Positions 17,495 through 26,654 of a stretch of DNA of 63,772 nt are shown here, in pieces; position 1 is the stretch's first letter, and each line of letters begins with the position of its first letter. The DNA is from Bacteroidota bacterium (GTDB lineage Bacteria > Bacteroidota > Bacteroidia > Chitinophagales > Chitinophagaceae): contig JABDFW010000006.1 in NCBI GenBank assembly GCA_013286305.1, positions 7,422-71,193 of the forward strand, given 5' to 3'. The notes under the pieces were generated by a model, which saw only the letters and a program-made list of their open reading frames with translations, had not been told where the DNA came from and searched no databases. The translations under genes were made by a program, and so were the position numbers.

Positions 17495-18230
17495 ATGGAA
17501 AAAACCGACCCGCTTATTTACTCTCTTATTAAACGCAAGCAAACTTTTTATAAAGTTGTACCCTTTGACGCGGCAAAAGATAAGCTTCTGCTGATGAATT
17601 TTACTGCTTCAAATACTGATCTTTCAGATGATATACTAACTGATGTGCAAAAGTTCAGCAACTATATAGAGAACTTGCTGCAAACCCATGATTGCAGGTA
17701 TGGAATTGGGGGATATAACGAACGCCGGACTATTTATACAAGAAGTGAAGTATTTAATGACTATAAGAATGCAGTACATAAAAAAAATGAAGTGGTAGAA
17801 CCCAGAACGCTGCATTTAGGCATAGATATATGGGGAAAGGCAGGCACGCCTGTTTCCGTGCCGATGGGAGGCGTTATACACAGCTTTGCTTTTAATGAAC
17901 AATATGGCGATTACGGCGCTACTATTATTTTGCAACATCAACTGGAAACTATTGTTTTTCATACATTGTACGGGCATCTTTCTTTAAAAGACCTTAATGG
18001 TTTGAAACCGGGAAAATTTATAAGCCAGGGTGAAGTGATAGGGCATTTTGGTGAACCGAATGAAAATGGCCAGTGGCCGCCTCATTTACATTTTCAAATA
18101 ATAAAAGATACGCGGGTACAGAAGGGCGATTATCCCGGTGTGTGCAAAATTTTCGGAGCGTGAACATTATTTAAGCAATTGCCCGGACCCGGACCTGATC
18201 TTACAAATGATGCAGTATGCGAAGAGTTAA
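17495..18230 (+). pseudogene. M23 family metallopeptidase with a 3' frameshift
   Basis: The uninterrupted frame gives 222 residues, ending at 18163. It has the LytM-type zinc site HLGID (His107, Asp111), His161 in YGHLS, and PPHLHF (His197, His199), so the catalytic domain is complete. It belongs to peptidoglycan or cell-wall endopeptidases of the M23 group. After GDYPGVCK the frame reads IFGA-stop. Shifting by one base at the run CAAAATTTT (18145-18153) instead gives SEREHYLSNCPDPD followed by LILQMMQYAKS and a stop at 18228-18230. A Cys-Pro-Asp-Pro tail of this kind is usual at the end of Bacteroidota relatives (from memory). The break may be real or a homopolymer sequencing error. No signal peptide is seen. 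Confidence 0.8.
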
Positions 18231-18411
18231 GAGTTGCAAAAGATAGATGCGAAATGATCATCTGCAACAAAACATTTGGTGGCCATTTTATATGAACCCC
18301 CTTAATTAGAATCCGAATACCTGGCCTTAAAGTTTTCACGTTTGCCGTTTCACTTCCCGGAAATTTCGGGATCACAATTACCTTCACTTTTCACCTTTCA
18401 CCTTCACTTCC

Positions 18412-20823
18412 TCATTTTACGTTTACAAAAAACGTTTTGCTGCCTGCTCTTCCTGATGGGGTAATACCTTGTATAACTATTGCAAATTTTCCTTTAAGGT
18501 CAGAAGTATAAAAGCTGGCACGCGTTTTACCTGTTGAACCTGTTTTTACATCCGGCGACCAATACAGCACATCTCTTAAATCAGGTAACCTGCTGCTTTG
18601 TTCTTTAGGCGTATCGTATTTGGGAACATAAAACTCTCTCTGCAATTGCATACCATCATATTCAACAACGATGGAAGAAGGGTCTAATTGAATTCCATCG
18701 AGGTCTCCTTTATAAGTGGTATAGCTATCAACACCTGCCAGGATAAGCGGGCCCAAATAATATTTATTCGTAACTACATCCAGTTTACGAATTTTAAGCG
18801 GGTTAAACCCGATCACCGTATCCATATTAAAAAACGGCACACCGTCAACCAATACCAACGGGTTATCGTCAAAAAAAGTATTATGCGGGTCGTCGAGGTT
18901 TAACAGGTGAAATCCATCCCTGTGTTTTCGCACTGCAATACCGGGAACATATTCACGCAGCACTTCCTCCATCGTATTAAAGCGGGTATAATCATCCAGC
19001 AAATAGCTTTGCGATGGGGTGCCGAAAAAAGGAACCGTGTCAACATCCACGGCAAAAAACTGCCGTATTTTTTCACCATTGAATGCATTTTGGGCTTGTG
19101 TGCCAATGCTGTGCTCTACCAGCGAATTTTGAACGTTCCCGGAAATTTTAAATTCAGGCAGCGGGATAGCAGAAAATTTTTCGGAGAAGGGGTTAGCTAT
19201 ATCAATCCTGTATGTACTATCCTGCTGTTGGTTGGTTTGTAAAATAACAGCGTCGCCACCAACATAATCTTTCACATTAAACTGTACTACGCCATTATGG
19301 TCGCTTTTACTTACAGCAAGCCTGAAATTTTTTCCGGGCACTGAAAGATACGCTACAATGTTCTCTGCGGGAACGTTGGTTCTTTTGTCAATGATCTTTC
19401 CTTTTACCAGGTGCCCTTCATACTCAGGTACAAATTCAAAAGCCGTTTGTTTACCAGAAAGAACATCAGCCCATTTAAACCTGCTCCATCCATGTGTTAG
19501 CATAACATTATCCAAAGCTTCATTTGTTTCAGCATCCTTGTTAGTAAAATAATAAGCCGGCGATTCTACGTTTCCTTTCAGGTCTGATGTAAGCAACAGG
19601 CTGCTAACGATATCCTGGTCATCCGTTGTTTGAAGCGAATCGAGACGGTAAACGGACATAGACATATCTGCTAATTGAGCAGCGCCGTTCTCGTCTTTGG
19701 TATTAATGTCAATATTAATTTTTCCCCTTGAATAATAGTCTTGCTGATCTGCTGTTGCATCTACCAGGAGTGTTTGCACGGGCTGTTTAAAATATAAACG
19801 TTCACATACCGGTTGCTGTGCATTATCAAAGATCGTGAAATGTGAAATGCCATCACCCAGCCCGGCCTTATCGACCGTAAACACAGCCGTACTATTCTGA
19901 AGTGGTTTGGCCTCGGCTACTTTTATCGTTTTGCCTGTATGAACAACCAAATATACAGGGAGGTTATTAGATGCGGGTGAAGAAGAACTGACATTAACAC
20001 TTACCGTGGTGCCTGCTTCTGATACATGCATTGCATAGCCGCTACTGAGAGCCTGGGGCAATGGCTGCGTGAAAGATTTACCACCTACATTAACAACCGC
20101 TGTGTAGGAGTTACCCGGTGCCGGCGTGAAAGAAAAACTGCCTATGCCAAACTTAAGGGGTTTAAAAGTGCTAACCGTATTATTATTCTTATCAGTAACA
20201 GTACCATTGCAATCAACGCCTTTACCATGTATATCGGTAATTCTAAAAGCTACTTTTGAGGGTATATTATTAACGAGGTTACCGCCTTCGGGGAAGAACT
20301 GAATATCATATGCCTGTGAACCGGCATCGTCATTTGCAATATCAAGTGATTTAAAGGTATTTACAATGGTTATAGGTTTCGAAAAATAAAGATCGGGGCC
20401 AAAATTTTTCATCCATGCTGTATATGCCCGTATTGTGTAGTTGCCTGAATTAATAGAAGTGGGTAATTGGAAAGACCCGTTGCCGCTGCCGGCCATCAAT
20501 CTTATTTTAGCCTGCAATACCGGCTTTTTATCGCGGTCTATTACTTCTATGTATGCCACTTTGCTTAGCGCAGTTGCTTTATTGCCATCATCGCGCGCAT
20601 AAATTTTGAACCATACAATTTCACCCGCAACAAAAAAATTTTTATTAACATGAACAAATAATTTCTCCTGGGGATTTTCCTTAGTATATGCCTCAAATTG
20701 ATTGGTGATATTGGCCGCCTGTGCAAAGCCGGTATAACAACAAAATATTGTAATAGTTAAGGCTACAGCTAATTTTATATGTTTAACTATAATGCCGCTT
20801 AAATATTGCTCTATTTTTTTCAT
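18412..20823 (-). CDS. MG2-domain outer-membrane-associated protein with plug-like C-terminal segment
   Basis: 803 residues, last gene of the four-gene outer-membrane operon. A signal peptide occupies about residues 20-36. An MG2 (macroglobulin-type) beta-sandwich follows: EKLFVHVNKNFFVAGEIVWFKIYARD near residues 53-78 and SGNYTIRAYTAWMKN near 125-139. Further Ig-like domains fill the middle. Residues from about 640 read like a TonB-receptor plug (TMEEVLREYVPGIAVR, NPLVLVDGVPFF, IRKLDVVTNKYY), yet no outer-membrane barrel follows. Such proteins occur beside TonB receptors in Bacteroidota. They may bind or present a polypeptide or glycan ligand; the function is unknown. Confidence 0.8.
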   Translation of the reverse strand: MKKIEQYLSGIIVKHIKLAVALTITIFCCYTGFAQAANITNQFEAYTKENPQEKLFVHVNKNFFVAGEIVWFKIYARDDGNKATALSKVAYIEVIDRDKKPVLQAKIRLMAGSGNGSFQLPTSINSGNYTIRAYTAWMKNFGPDLYFSKPITIVNTFKSLDIANDDAGSQAYDIQFFPEGGNLVNNIPSKVAFRITDIHGKGVDCNGTVTDKNNNTVSTFKPLKFGIGSFSFTPAPGNSYTAVVNVGGKSFTQPLPQALSSGYAMHVSEAGTTVSVNVSSSSPASNNLPVYLVVHTGKTIKVAEAKPLQNSTAVFTVDKAGLGDGISHFTIFDNAQQPVCERLYFKQPVQTLLVDATADQQDYYSRGKINIDINTKDENGAAQLADMSMSVYRLDSLQTTDDQDIVSSLLLTSDLKGNVESPAYYFTNKDAETNEALDNVMLTHGWSRFKWADVLSGKQTAFEFVPEYEGHLVKGKIIDKRTNVPAENIVAYLSVPGKNFRLAVSKSDHNGVVQFNVKDYVGGDAVILQTNQQQDSTYRIDIANPFSEKFSAIPLPEFKISGNVQNSLVEHSIGTQAQNAFNGEKIRQFFAVDVDTVPFFGTPSQSYLLDDYTRFNTMEEVLREYVPGIAVRKHRDGFHLLNLDDPHNTFFDDNPLVLVDGVPFFNMDTVIGFNPLKIRKLDVVTNKYYLGPLILAGVDSYTTYKGDLDGIQLDPSSIVVEYDGMQLQREFYVPKYDTPKEQSSRLPDLRDVLYWSPDVKTGSTGKTRASFYTSDLKGKFAIVIQGITPSGRAGSKTFFVNVK

Positions 20824-20837
20824 TGTTCAATTTAGAT

Positions 20838-21989
20838 TTATGGCCAAAAAGATGGTTTAATATTTGTTCCTCCGTGTGTTCTGCAATCCAAACAATCAAC
20901 AGGCATAACTAAATACCCGCTTCCAGCGGTGGGCTGCCCGTATAAAACATAGTTACGCTGCCCGGTGGGCGGTAGAAAATAATCTATACTGTCTGCCGGC
21001 ACCGTCCTGATATCACATAAGTGAGCCGGAAATTCATTATAGTAGGGTACGCTAAACCAGTAATTAACGTCTCCATTATTTATAAATATCCTTTTTGTTT
21101 GCAGTGAGGCAACGCTTACAAAACCTACAACAACTTCACCCGGGTTGGAAACACAATGAATATTGCTTTGTAATTGTGCGGGCTGGGGGTCGAAGAGGGT
21201 ACCTAATTGTTCGGTAGTGGTTTTAAGTGTTTGCCAAAATTCATAAGCATCCTGCGATAACGCATACTGTTTTACGAGGATGCTGTATTTTGAGGCAATT
21301 TTTTCAGATGAATTATTGACCAGTGCAACCGGCGCCTGGCTAATTACATCCTGTGCAAGTTTGGCTGAAGAAGCGACATTTATGGATGATGAATTGTTAT
21401 ATGACCAGCAGTTATAAAGCTGCTGATCAGGTGAACGCACCACAATTTGTTCGTTTACCCAGTCAAAAAGTGTTTGGTTAGGTGCATGATATTGCCAGGT
21501 CTCTATATAATTCCATTGATAATACCGGGTGTTGTTTGCGGGGTCGTGGGTATTTACATAAATTACCACATTATGGTCGCTGTCCTGCCTCCAGCCAAGG
21601 CTGTCGATGGGTGGTGTTAGTTTTGCGGTAACAAGGTCTGACAAGTATTGCTTGCCGTCTGCAGTACTTATTTTAAGCTGGTATTTTTGATTTATACTAA
21701 GGTTTAACCCGGGTGAAACATACATGCCGTTACCCGTTTCCGTTAAAGGGTGGGGGTCGTTGCCTTCGCCAAGTACCGTCACCTGTGCGCCCAGTTCAGG
21801 GTTCGGCAAAATTGTGTCACTAATGTTGGAAGTACGGCTTAACAGAACAATGGTTGAATCGCTGCCGGTAACAATTGTTCCTTCTACCACCAAATAGTTT
21901 TTATTGGTACTTATGGCAGGGGGCGTGTACTTCTCCTTGCAGTTGCAAAACAGCAGTATTAATACCCAGTATAATTTTTTACTCTTCAT
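20838..21989 (-). CDS. DUF4249 domain-containing lipoprotein
   Basis: 383 residues. A lipoprotein signal ends in FCNCKEKYTPP (Cys about 15-17). The conserved DUF4249 start follows (NYLVVEGTIVTGSDSTIVLLSRT, residues about 31-53), then the LTETGNGMYVSPGL beta region and the C-terminal FVSVASLQTKRIFIN block. DUF4249 proteins sit next to TonB-dependent receptors in Bacteroidota and are probably surface lipoproteins partnering the receptor. The stop lies 15 bp before the MG2 protein start, so they are co-transcribed. Confidence 0.88.
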   Translation of the reverse strand: MKSKKLYWVLILLFCNCKEKYTPPAISTNKNYLVVEGTIVTGSDSTIVLLSRTSNISDTILPNPELGAQVTVLGEGNDPHPLTETGNGMYVSPGLNLSINQKYQLKISTADGKQYLSDLVTAKLTPPIDSLGWRQDSDHNVVIYVNTHDPANNTRYYQWNYIETWQYHAPNQTLFDWVNEQIVVRSPDQQLYNCWSYNNSSSINVASSAKLAQDVISQAPVALVNNSSEKIASKYSILVKQYALSQDAYEFWQTLKTTTEQLGTLFDPQPAQLQSNIHCVSNPGEVVVGFVSVASLQTKRIFINNGDVNYWFSVPYYNEFPAHLCDIRTVPADSIDYFLPPTGQRNYVLYGQPTAGSGYLVMPVDCLDCRTHGGTNIKPSFWP

Positions 21990-22157
21990 TGTTTAATATT
22001 CTTTGCATCATATTTAAATAGCATACTATCTTTTATGGCATAAAATCCGGTTTTACAGTGGTGCCACCCTGAACTCTGCAATGGCATTTATATAGCACCG
22101 TTGTAAACCAGCATACCCAATGTTTTAAATTTTTTGCCCTGCTGCTTATTTGCATAC

Positions 22158-24932
22158 TTAAAATTTAAAATTGTAAGTGACAAATGGTATGACAGCACCA
22201 AAGATGGAGAGCTTATACCCGTTTACAACTCCATTCTCCGACGTAAAATAAACTGAGTATGGGTTTTTTCTACCCGTCAGGTTATAAAGCCCTAATGTCC
22301 ATGAACTATGGGCCAGCTTTTTTATTTTGTGACTGCCTTCAATATTGATTGAAAAATCTGTCCTGAAATAATCGGGTATCCGGTATTGATTCCGGTCTGA
22401 ATAAAGTACGCGGTACGACCCGTTGTAATAATATTCAGCAACCGGCAGAGTTATTGGGCGCCCGGTGCTGTAATTAACATTAAGCGAAATACTAAAGCGG
22501 TGTGAAAAACGGTAGTTACCAATAAAATTCAAAATATTGGGTTTGTCGTAATCACTGGGATAATATTTTCCATTATTGGTAGGTTGGGCTACTAAAGGAT
22601 CATTTGTTCTGAGCAAGGTTCGGGAATAAGTATAGCTGATCCATCCATTAAGTTTGCCTTCCGTTTTTTTAATAAAAAACTCCGCGCCATACGCATATCC
22701 CTCTGCATTTACAATGTCTGTTTCTATATGATGATTAAGTATAAGTTGTGCCCCGCTTTTATAATCAAGATAATTATTCAGCCTTTTATAGTAAACCTCA
22801 ACAGAGGTTTCAATAGTGTTTGATTTAAGGTTTTTATAAAAACCAAGTGAAACCTGGTCGCCCGATTGTGGTTTTATATATTGGTCGCTAAGCTTCCATA
22901 TATCGGTTGGCGATATGGCCGTAGTATTGGAAAGCATGTGAATATACTGGCGCAAGGTATTATAACTGATCTTTATTGAAGTGTTATCACTCAGAGAATA
23001 CCGTGCAGACAGCCGTATCTCCGGCCCCTGGTATGTTTTAATATTTTTGCCTTTGCCATAATTTACCGTATCGGTTATGTTGCCCACTTCTCTTGGCAAA
23101 CCCGGCGCATAATCATATACCTGCTGTGGCCCCAGGTAATTAAATATGGAATAACGCAGCCCGGCGTTTATAGAGAATTTAGAAGTAACATCGTAATGGT
23201 CGCCAATATATATAGCTGTTTCCAATGCCTGCTCTGCCTGCACAGTATCAGGAACCACTAACGATTTATCGCTGTTTGGCGTATAAGTGCCGGGGTGTAA
23301 TTTGTAGAGAATAGAGTTTAACCCAAAATCAATGGTGTGTTTATTATTTGGTGCATAATTAAAATCTGCCCTAAAAGTTTCCTGGTTAACATCAAAGGCA
23401 AACTTATAGGCGTTTACGGGGTTTAAGCTGCTTGAAATAGCAAAGTTGTAACTGTCAATACCACCTGTAAATACCCCGTAGAGTTTGTTGTTAAAGATAT
23501 GTTTCCATTTAATGTTTGCGTTCTTGTTGCTATATTCATATAGTGTATCGCTGTTAAGCCTGAATTTATCCTGGCTTAAATAACCCATGATATACAAACT
23601 GTTTTTCGCATTAAATTCATGGTTTATGTTAAGGTTAACATCGTAAAATGATGCGCTGCTGCGGCTATAATCAGAATTAGGGATTTGTTTTAAAATCCAG
23701 TCTGAATAAGTTGTACGTCCCCCAATAATATAAGAGGTTTTCCCGCTGCTGTCAAGCGGCCCCTCGAGCGTTAACCTGCTTGTTAAAGGCCCTATACCAC
23801 CTTCCCCGGAAAATTTTTTCTTATTACCTTCCCTGCTGGTTACATCAAGTACCGATGCTAAACGGCCACCGTATTTTTCGGGAATGCTGCTTTTATATAA
23901 TTCTACGTCTTTAACCACATCCGGATTAAATGCTGAAAAGAAGCCAAAGAAGTGCGAGGGGTTATAAATGGTAGCATCACTAAAGAGGATAAGGTTTTCG
24001 TCGGCGGCCCCGCCACGCACGTTAAACCCTGTGCTGCTTTCTCCAACGGACGTAACCCCGGGCATGCTAAGCACTACCCTTAATATATCGGCTTCACCAA
24101 AGGCAGTAGGTATTTGCTTTATGTTCTTGATAGTTATTTTTTGAACACCCATGTCAACCCCTTTTACATTCACTGTTTTATCAGCGCTTACCACTACTCT
24201 CTTAAGGCTTGGTACATATTCGTATAATTCGATGTTAAGTTTACCTTCGGAGTATAACACTACCTGCCGCCTGGTATCACCCATACCAATACTGGTAATA
24301 AGCAAAACGTGCCTGCCTTTTGAAAGGGTTAAAGCAAAGTATCCAAATTGGTCAGTAACAGTACCGGACTTCCTGTCTTCGGTAAATATATTTGCCCCAA
24401 TGATGGCTTCTCCCGTTTTTGCATCGCGCACATAGCCCGCTATAGTTGCTGTGCCCTGGCCAATATTATTGGTTTTAATACCTATTTCAAAAAGCTTGTT
24501 TTCCAGGGAAGACTTCAACTTGTTTTTGGCGTTTTCCTTTTCAAAGTCTTCAGGTTCAGCTACCGCGAAAGTTGTAGTATCTCTCGTCTTTTTCCTCCCA
24601 AAAAAATCAGGCGGCAAACTTGTATAAATAGCAGCACCCTTTGTTATAAACACCCTCCCGTCCGCATCAATACTATAACGCAGTTCCGTAGCGCGTAATA
24701 TACCGTCAAGTATTGAATTAAGCTGCTCATGATCTGCCCGGTAAGTTACTTTAATGGTATCCGTTGTGGTTGAATCATAGTAAAAATGAAACCCGGTTTG
24801 GGATTCAACTTCCTGTACAAATTGGCTAAATGGCACATCGATAAAATTGCCGGTGACAAGTTTGGCTGATTGGGCATAAGAGCTGTTGGCAAAAAGGGCA
24901 ACAGCACAAAAAATAAGCAGGTAGTATCGCAT
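22158..24932 (-). CDS. TonB-dependent receptor with STN and carboxypeptidase-like domains
   Basis: 924 residues from the ATG at 24932 (24941 is also possible). A signal peptide (..LFANSSYAQ) is followed by an STN domain (about residues 30-85, SQFVQEVESQTGFHFYYDS). A CarboxypepD_reg-like domain lies at about 165-245 (AGYVRDAKTGEAIIGANIF) and a plug at about 270-360 (ILRVVLSMPGVTSVGES..FNVRGGAADENLILF). A 22-strand barrel then extends to the aromatic C-terminus VTYNFKF. The STN domain usually contacts an anti-sigma factor, but no sigma/anti-sigma pair is next to it. It takes up a ligand across the outer membrane using TonB energy; the ligand is unknown. Confidence 0.93.
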   Translation of the reverse strand: MRYYLLIFCAVALFANSSYAQSAKLVTGNFIDVPFSQFVQEVESQTGFHFYYDSTTTDTIKVTYRADHEQLNSILDGILRATELRYSIDADGRVFITKGAAIYTSLPPDFFGRKKTRDTTTFAVAEPEDFEKENAKNKLKSSLENKLFEIGIKTNNIGQGTATIAGYVRDAKTGEAIIGANIFTEDRKSGTVTDQFGYFALTLSKGRHVLLITSIGMGDTRRQVVLYSEGKLNIELYEYVPSLKRVVVSADKTVNVKGVDMGVQKITIKNIKQIPTAFGEADILRVVLSMPGVTSVGESSTGFNVRGGAADENLILFSDATIYNPSHFFGFFSAFNPDVVKDVELYKSSIPEKYGGRLASVLDVTSREGNKKKFSGEGGIGPLTSRLTLEGPLDSSGKTSYIIGGRTTYSDWILKQIPNSDYSRSSASFYDVNLNINHEFNAKNSLYIMGYLSQDKFRLNSDTLYEYSNKNANIKWKHIFNNKLYGVFTGGIDSYNFAISSSLNPVNAYKFAFDVNQETFRADFNYAPNNKHTIDFGLNSILYKLHPGTYTPNSDKSLVVPDTVQAEQALETAIYIGDHYDVTSKFSINAGLRYSIFNYLGPQQVYDYAPGLPREVGNITDTVNYGKGKNIKTYQGPEIRLSARYSLSDNTSIKISYNTLRQYIHMLSNTTAISPTDIWKLSDQYIKPQSGDQVSLGFYKNLKSNTIETSVEVYYKRLNNYLDYKSGAQLILNHHIETDIVNAEGYAYGAEFFIKKTEGKLNGWISYTYSRTLLRTNDPLVAQPTNNGKYYPSDYDKPNILNFIGNYRFSHRFSISLNVNYSTGRPITLPVAEYYYNGSYRVLYSDRNQYRIPDYFRTDFSINIEGSHKIKKLAHSSWTLGLYNLTGRKNPYSVYFTSENGVVNGYKLSIFGAVIPFVTYNFKF

Positions 24933-24944
24933 GCACAGCATGTT

Positions 24945-25670
24945 TTAATGCGTTAATTGGTCGTAATATTCTGCCATTTTAGTCATGGCGTATTCCGGAG
25001 TTTTATTAAAACTTATTTTATTCTGTCTCAGGTATTTGGCAATGTCTTTCTTTTTGTCTTTAAATACACTTAAAACAGAGCCTCTGTCACTAACCGGATG
25101 GTACACGTTATTTTTGTAAATAAAATACCCGTCTTTTTCCGTAAAGCTTCTTTCAAAAGTATTAGGGTCTTCAGTTAGTATTTTTTGCCGTTTTACAAAT
25201 ACCGTAGTGTTGCCATTATAAATACGGTCGTAGAATCCGTCGCTTATATCAATATTGGCACTATCGGGTACCAGGTGGATAAACGTATGCCCAAACATGG
25301 TGAAATAATCAATTTTTTCATTTACCAGGGTTATCAAAACTCCCTGGCCATATTGTCTTATTACCACTTGCTCACCTAAAACTTCATAAAGCATAGGCAC
25401 ATTTTGATACAAAGTACCGTCGTAAAAAATGACCCCCGGCTGAAGGTCGGCCACATTAAAATAGGGGTCGCCCTTAATCCTGGGGTCGTACTTAATGTAT
25501 TCGCGCCCGTTAAATAAATGCGCATTTTCATTAACTGACTGATAAAAGAGGCCGATGGCTTTTTGGGTACCATCTATGCTTGTATCTGACGATTGAGGCT
25601 GTGCAGAGATAATATTAACCCTGCAAAACAAAAGGCAAAGCATACCTGTAAAAAGAAGCGGTTTCTTCAT
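24945..25670 (-). CDS. Secreted protein of unknown function, first gene of TonB operon
   Basis: 241 residues from the ATG at 25670 (MKKPLLFTG). A signal peptide ends near ..IISAQPQSS. The body is beta-rich with several aromatic motifs (KGDPYFNVADLQPGVIFYDGTLYQNVPMLYEV, FTMFGHTFIHLVPDS) and a C-terminal helical part (AKYLRQNKISFNKTPEYAMTKMAEYYDQ). I do not recognise a named domain. It ends a few bases before the TonB-receptor start, so the two are co-transcribed; it may be a periplasmic partner of the receptor. Confidence 0.75.
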   Translation of the reverse strand: MKKPLLFTGMLCLLFCRVNIISAQPQSSDTSIDGTQKAIGLFYQSVNENAHLFNGREYIKYDPRIKGDPYFNVADLQPGVIFYDGTLYQNVPMLYEVLGEQVVIRQYGQGVLITLVNEKIDYFTMFGHTFIHLVPDSANIDISDGFYDRIYNGNTTVFVKRQKILTEDPNTFERSFTEKDGYFIYKNNVYHPVSDRGSVLSVFKDKKKDIAKYLRQNKISFNKTPEYAMTKMAEYYDQLTH

Positions 25671-26084
25671 GTGTGGCAATTAGTTCTTTAAAAATCCTAT
25701 CCGGGGCTATTGCATTGAAAGAAGGGCAGGGTCAACCAAAAAAATTTGCCCTGGCAAGCCTTATTTTGTCAGCACAACAGTTAGTTTTATTAAATTACCC
25801 TTGAAACGTAAATTTAAGCATTATATTAAATTGGTATGACATAATCTTTAAAATTACCAGGCAAGAGTACTTGTTCTTCTTTTAAAGTTAAGAGCTACGT
25901 GGAAGGGTTAACCAAAATTTCGCCCAATTGCCTGAAAGAAAAGGTACAATCCATTTATCAGCGACGGAACACCCTGTGATAGTAGTGTTTATTTTTTGAA
26001 TAATAGATAATATAAGAACTCTTCTTCCTGTTTTACGACAGATTTTTCTATTTTAGCGCTGCAATTCAACTTAAAACAGCGCTT
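25671..26084. other. Divergent intergenic region
   Basis: About 410 bp between the TonB operon (minus) and a small plus-strand membrane protein gene. I saw no ORF, tRNA or recognisable riboswitch, and no cobalamin-type box upstream of the receptor. The last 30 bp hold a hairpin just before the small gene. Confidence 0.5.
26055..26083 (+). promoter_or_regulatory. Hairpin touching the start codon of the small membrane protein gene
   Basis: AGCGCTG (26055-26061) and CAGCGCT (26077-26083) are reverse complements with a 15-base loop. The right arm ends one base before the ATG at 26085, so folding could hide or position the start codon. Confidence 0.4.
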
Positions 26085-26252
26085 ATGTCTTCACATGAAT
26101 TTGACCAAACCGGTGATACCAAAAAATTTACTCTTACAGCATTTCTTGCCTTTGCAATTGTTTTTGCCTTTGTAATGCTGATGTCGCAATGCAGGGGCGC
26201 CTTTAACCCTTCCGCAACGGGCGCTGATACACAGTCAACTATCGCTAAATAA
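26085..26252 (+). CDS. Small single-pass membrane protein (55 aa)
   Basis: ATG to TAA encodes 55 residues: a polar N-terminus MSSHEFDQTGDTKKFT, a single hydrophobic helix (about residues 16-34, LTAFLAFAIVFAFVMLM) and a short polar tail with SQCRGAFNP. Short proteins with a similar FDxTGDTKKFTLTAFLAF start occur in Bacteroidota (from memory), which supports a real gene. The cytoplasmic N-terminus and single helix suggest a subunit of, or adaptor for, a membrane complex; no function is known to me. It is convergent with the next gene (13-bp gap). Confidence 0.7.
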   Translation: MSSHEFDQTGDTKKFTLTAFLAFAIVFAFVMLMSQCRGAFNPSATGADTQSTIAK

Positions 26253-26265
26253 AACTTCCAGTAAT

Positions 26266-26550
26266 TTATAAAAGCGCTTTTGTAATAGCTTGCCATTCAT
26301 CCTGTAAAGAAAGGGTTGGACGGGTTTTACCGGCTTTCCGGTACCAGTAATCAGCATTTCCTATATCGCCTTCTTTCCTGTGCAGGTAAGCATGCACCCA
26401 GCAGGCGTCTGCGTCGTCAAGCGAATCAACACTGTTATGTGCTGTATGCCAGTCGCCCTTTGCATCGTACCATAAAGCTTTAAGGCAAATAGATAATGAA
26501 GCCGGTGGCTCATTGTCTTTTATACTTGTAACAAAGTCATTGTATTCCAT
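26266..26550 (-). CDS. Conserved helical hypothetical protein (94 aa)
   Basis: 94 residues, cytoplasmic and helix-rich. Key conserved block: ALWYDAKGDWHTAHNSVDS, then WVHAYLHRKEGDIGNADYWYRKAG (residues about 50-73). The layout resembles one to two TPR-like helical repeats. This short family is widespread in bacteria, often annotated as hypothetical. It is upstream of the aldo/keto reductase stop region but in its own unit. Function unknown. Confidence 0.8.
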   Translation of the reverse strand: MEYNDFVTSIKDNEPPASLSICLKALWYDAKGDWHTAHNSVDSLDDADACWVHAYLHRKEGDIGNADYWYRKAGKTRPTLSLQDEWQAITKALL

Positions 26551-26614
26551 AATTTACAAGTTTAGTAGTATTTGTTGCCAGCCGAACTGCACTCTAAAGG
26601 ACCGTTGTGAACCA

Positions 26615-26627
26615 GCCTGCGGCAGGC
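26615..26627. repeat. GC-rich palindrome
   Basis: GCCTGCGGCAGGC folds into a 6-bp stem with a one-base loop, between two minus-strand genes. It may terminate the aldo/keto reductase transcript or be a short REP-like unit. Confidence 0.35.
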
Positions 26628-26654
26628 AGGTTTATTCGGGGAAGATCAGAGGGC

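Noticed and set aside
25671-26084. Cobalamin or other riboswitch upstream of the TonB operon
   Set aside because: No cobalamin-type box or other recognised aptamer core was seen in the region.
26066-26296. 76-residue minus-strand frame over the small membrane protein
   Set aside because: It is the antisense of the 55-residue plus-strand gene, which has protein-like features and a clean ATG.
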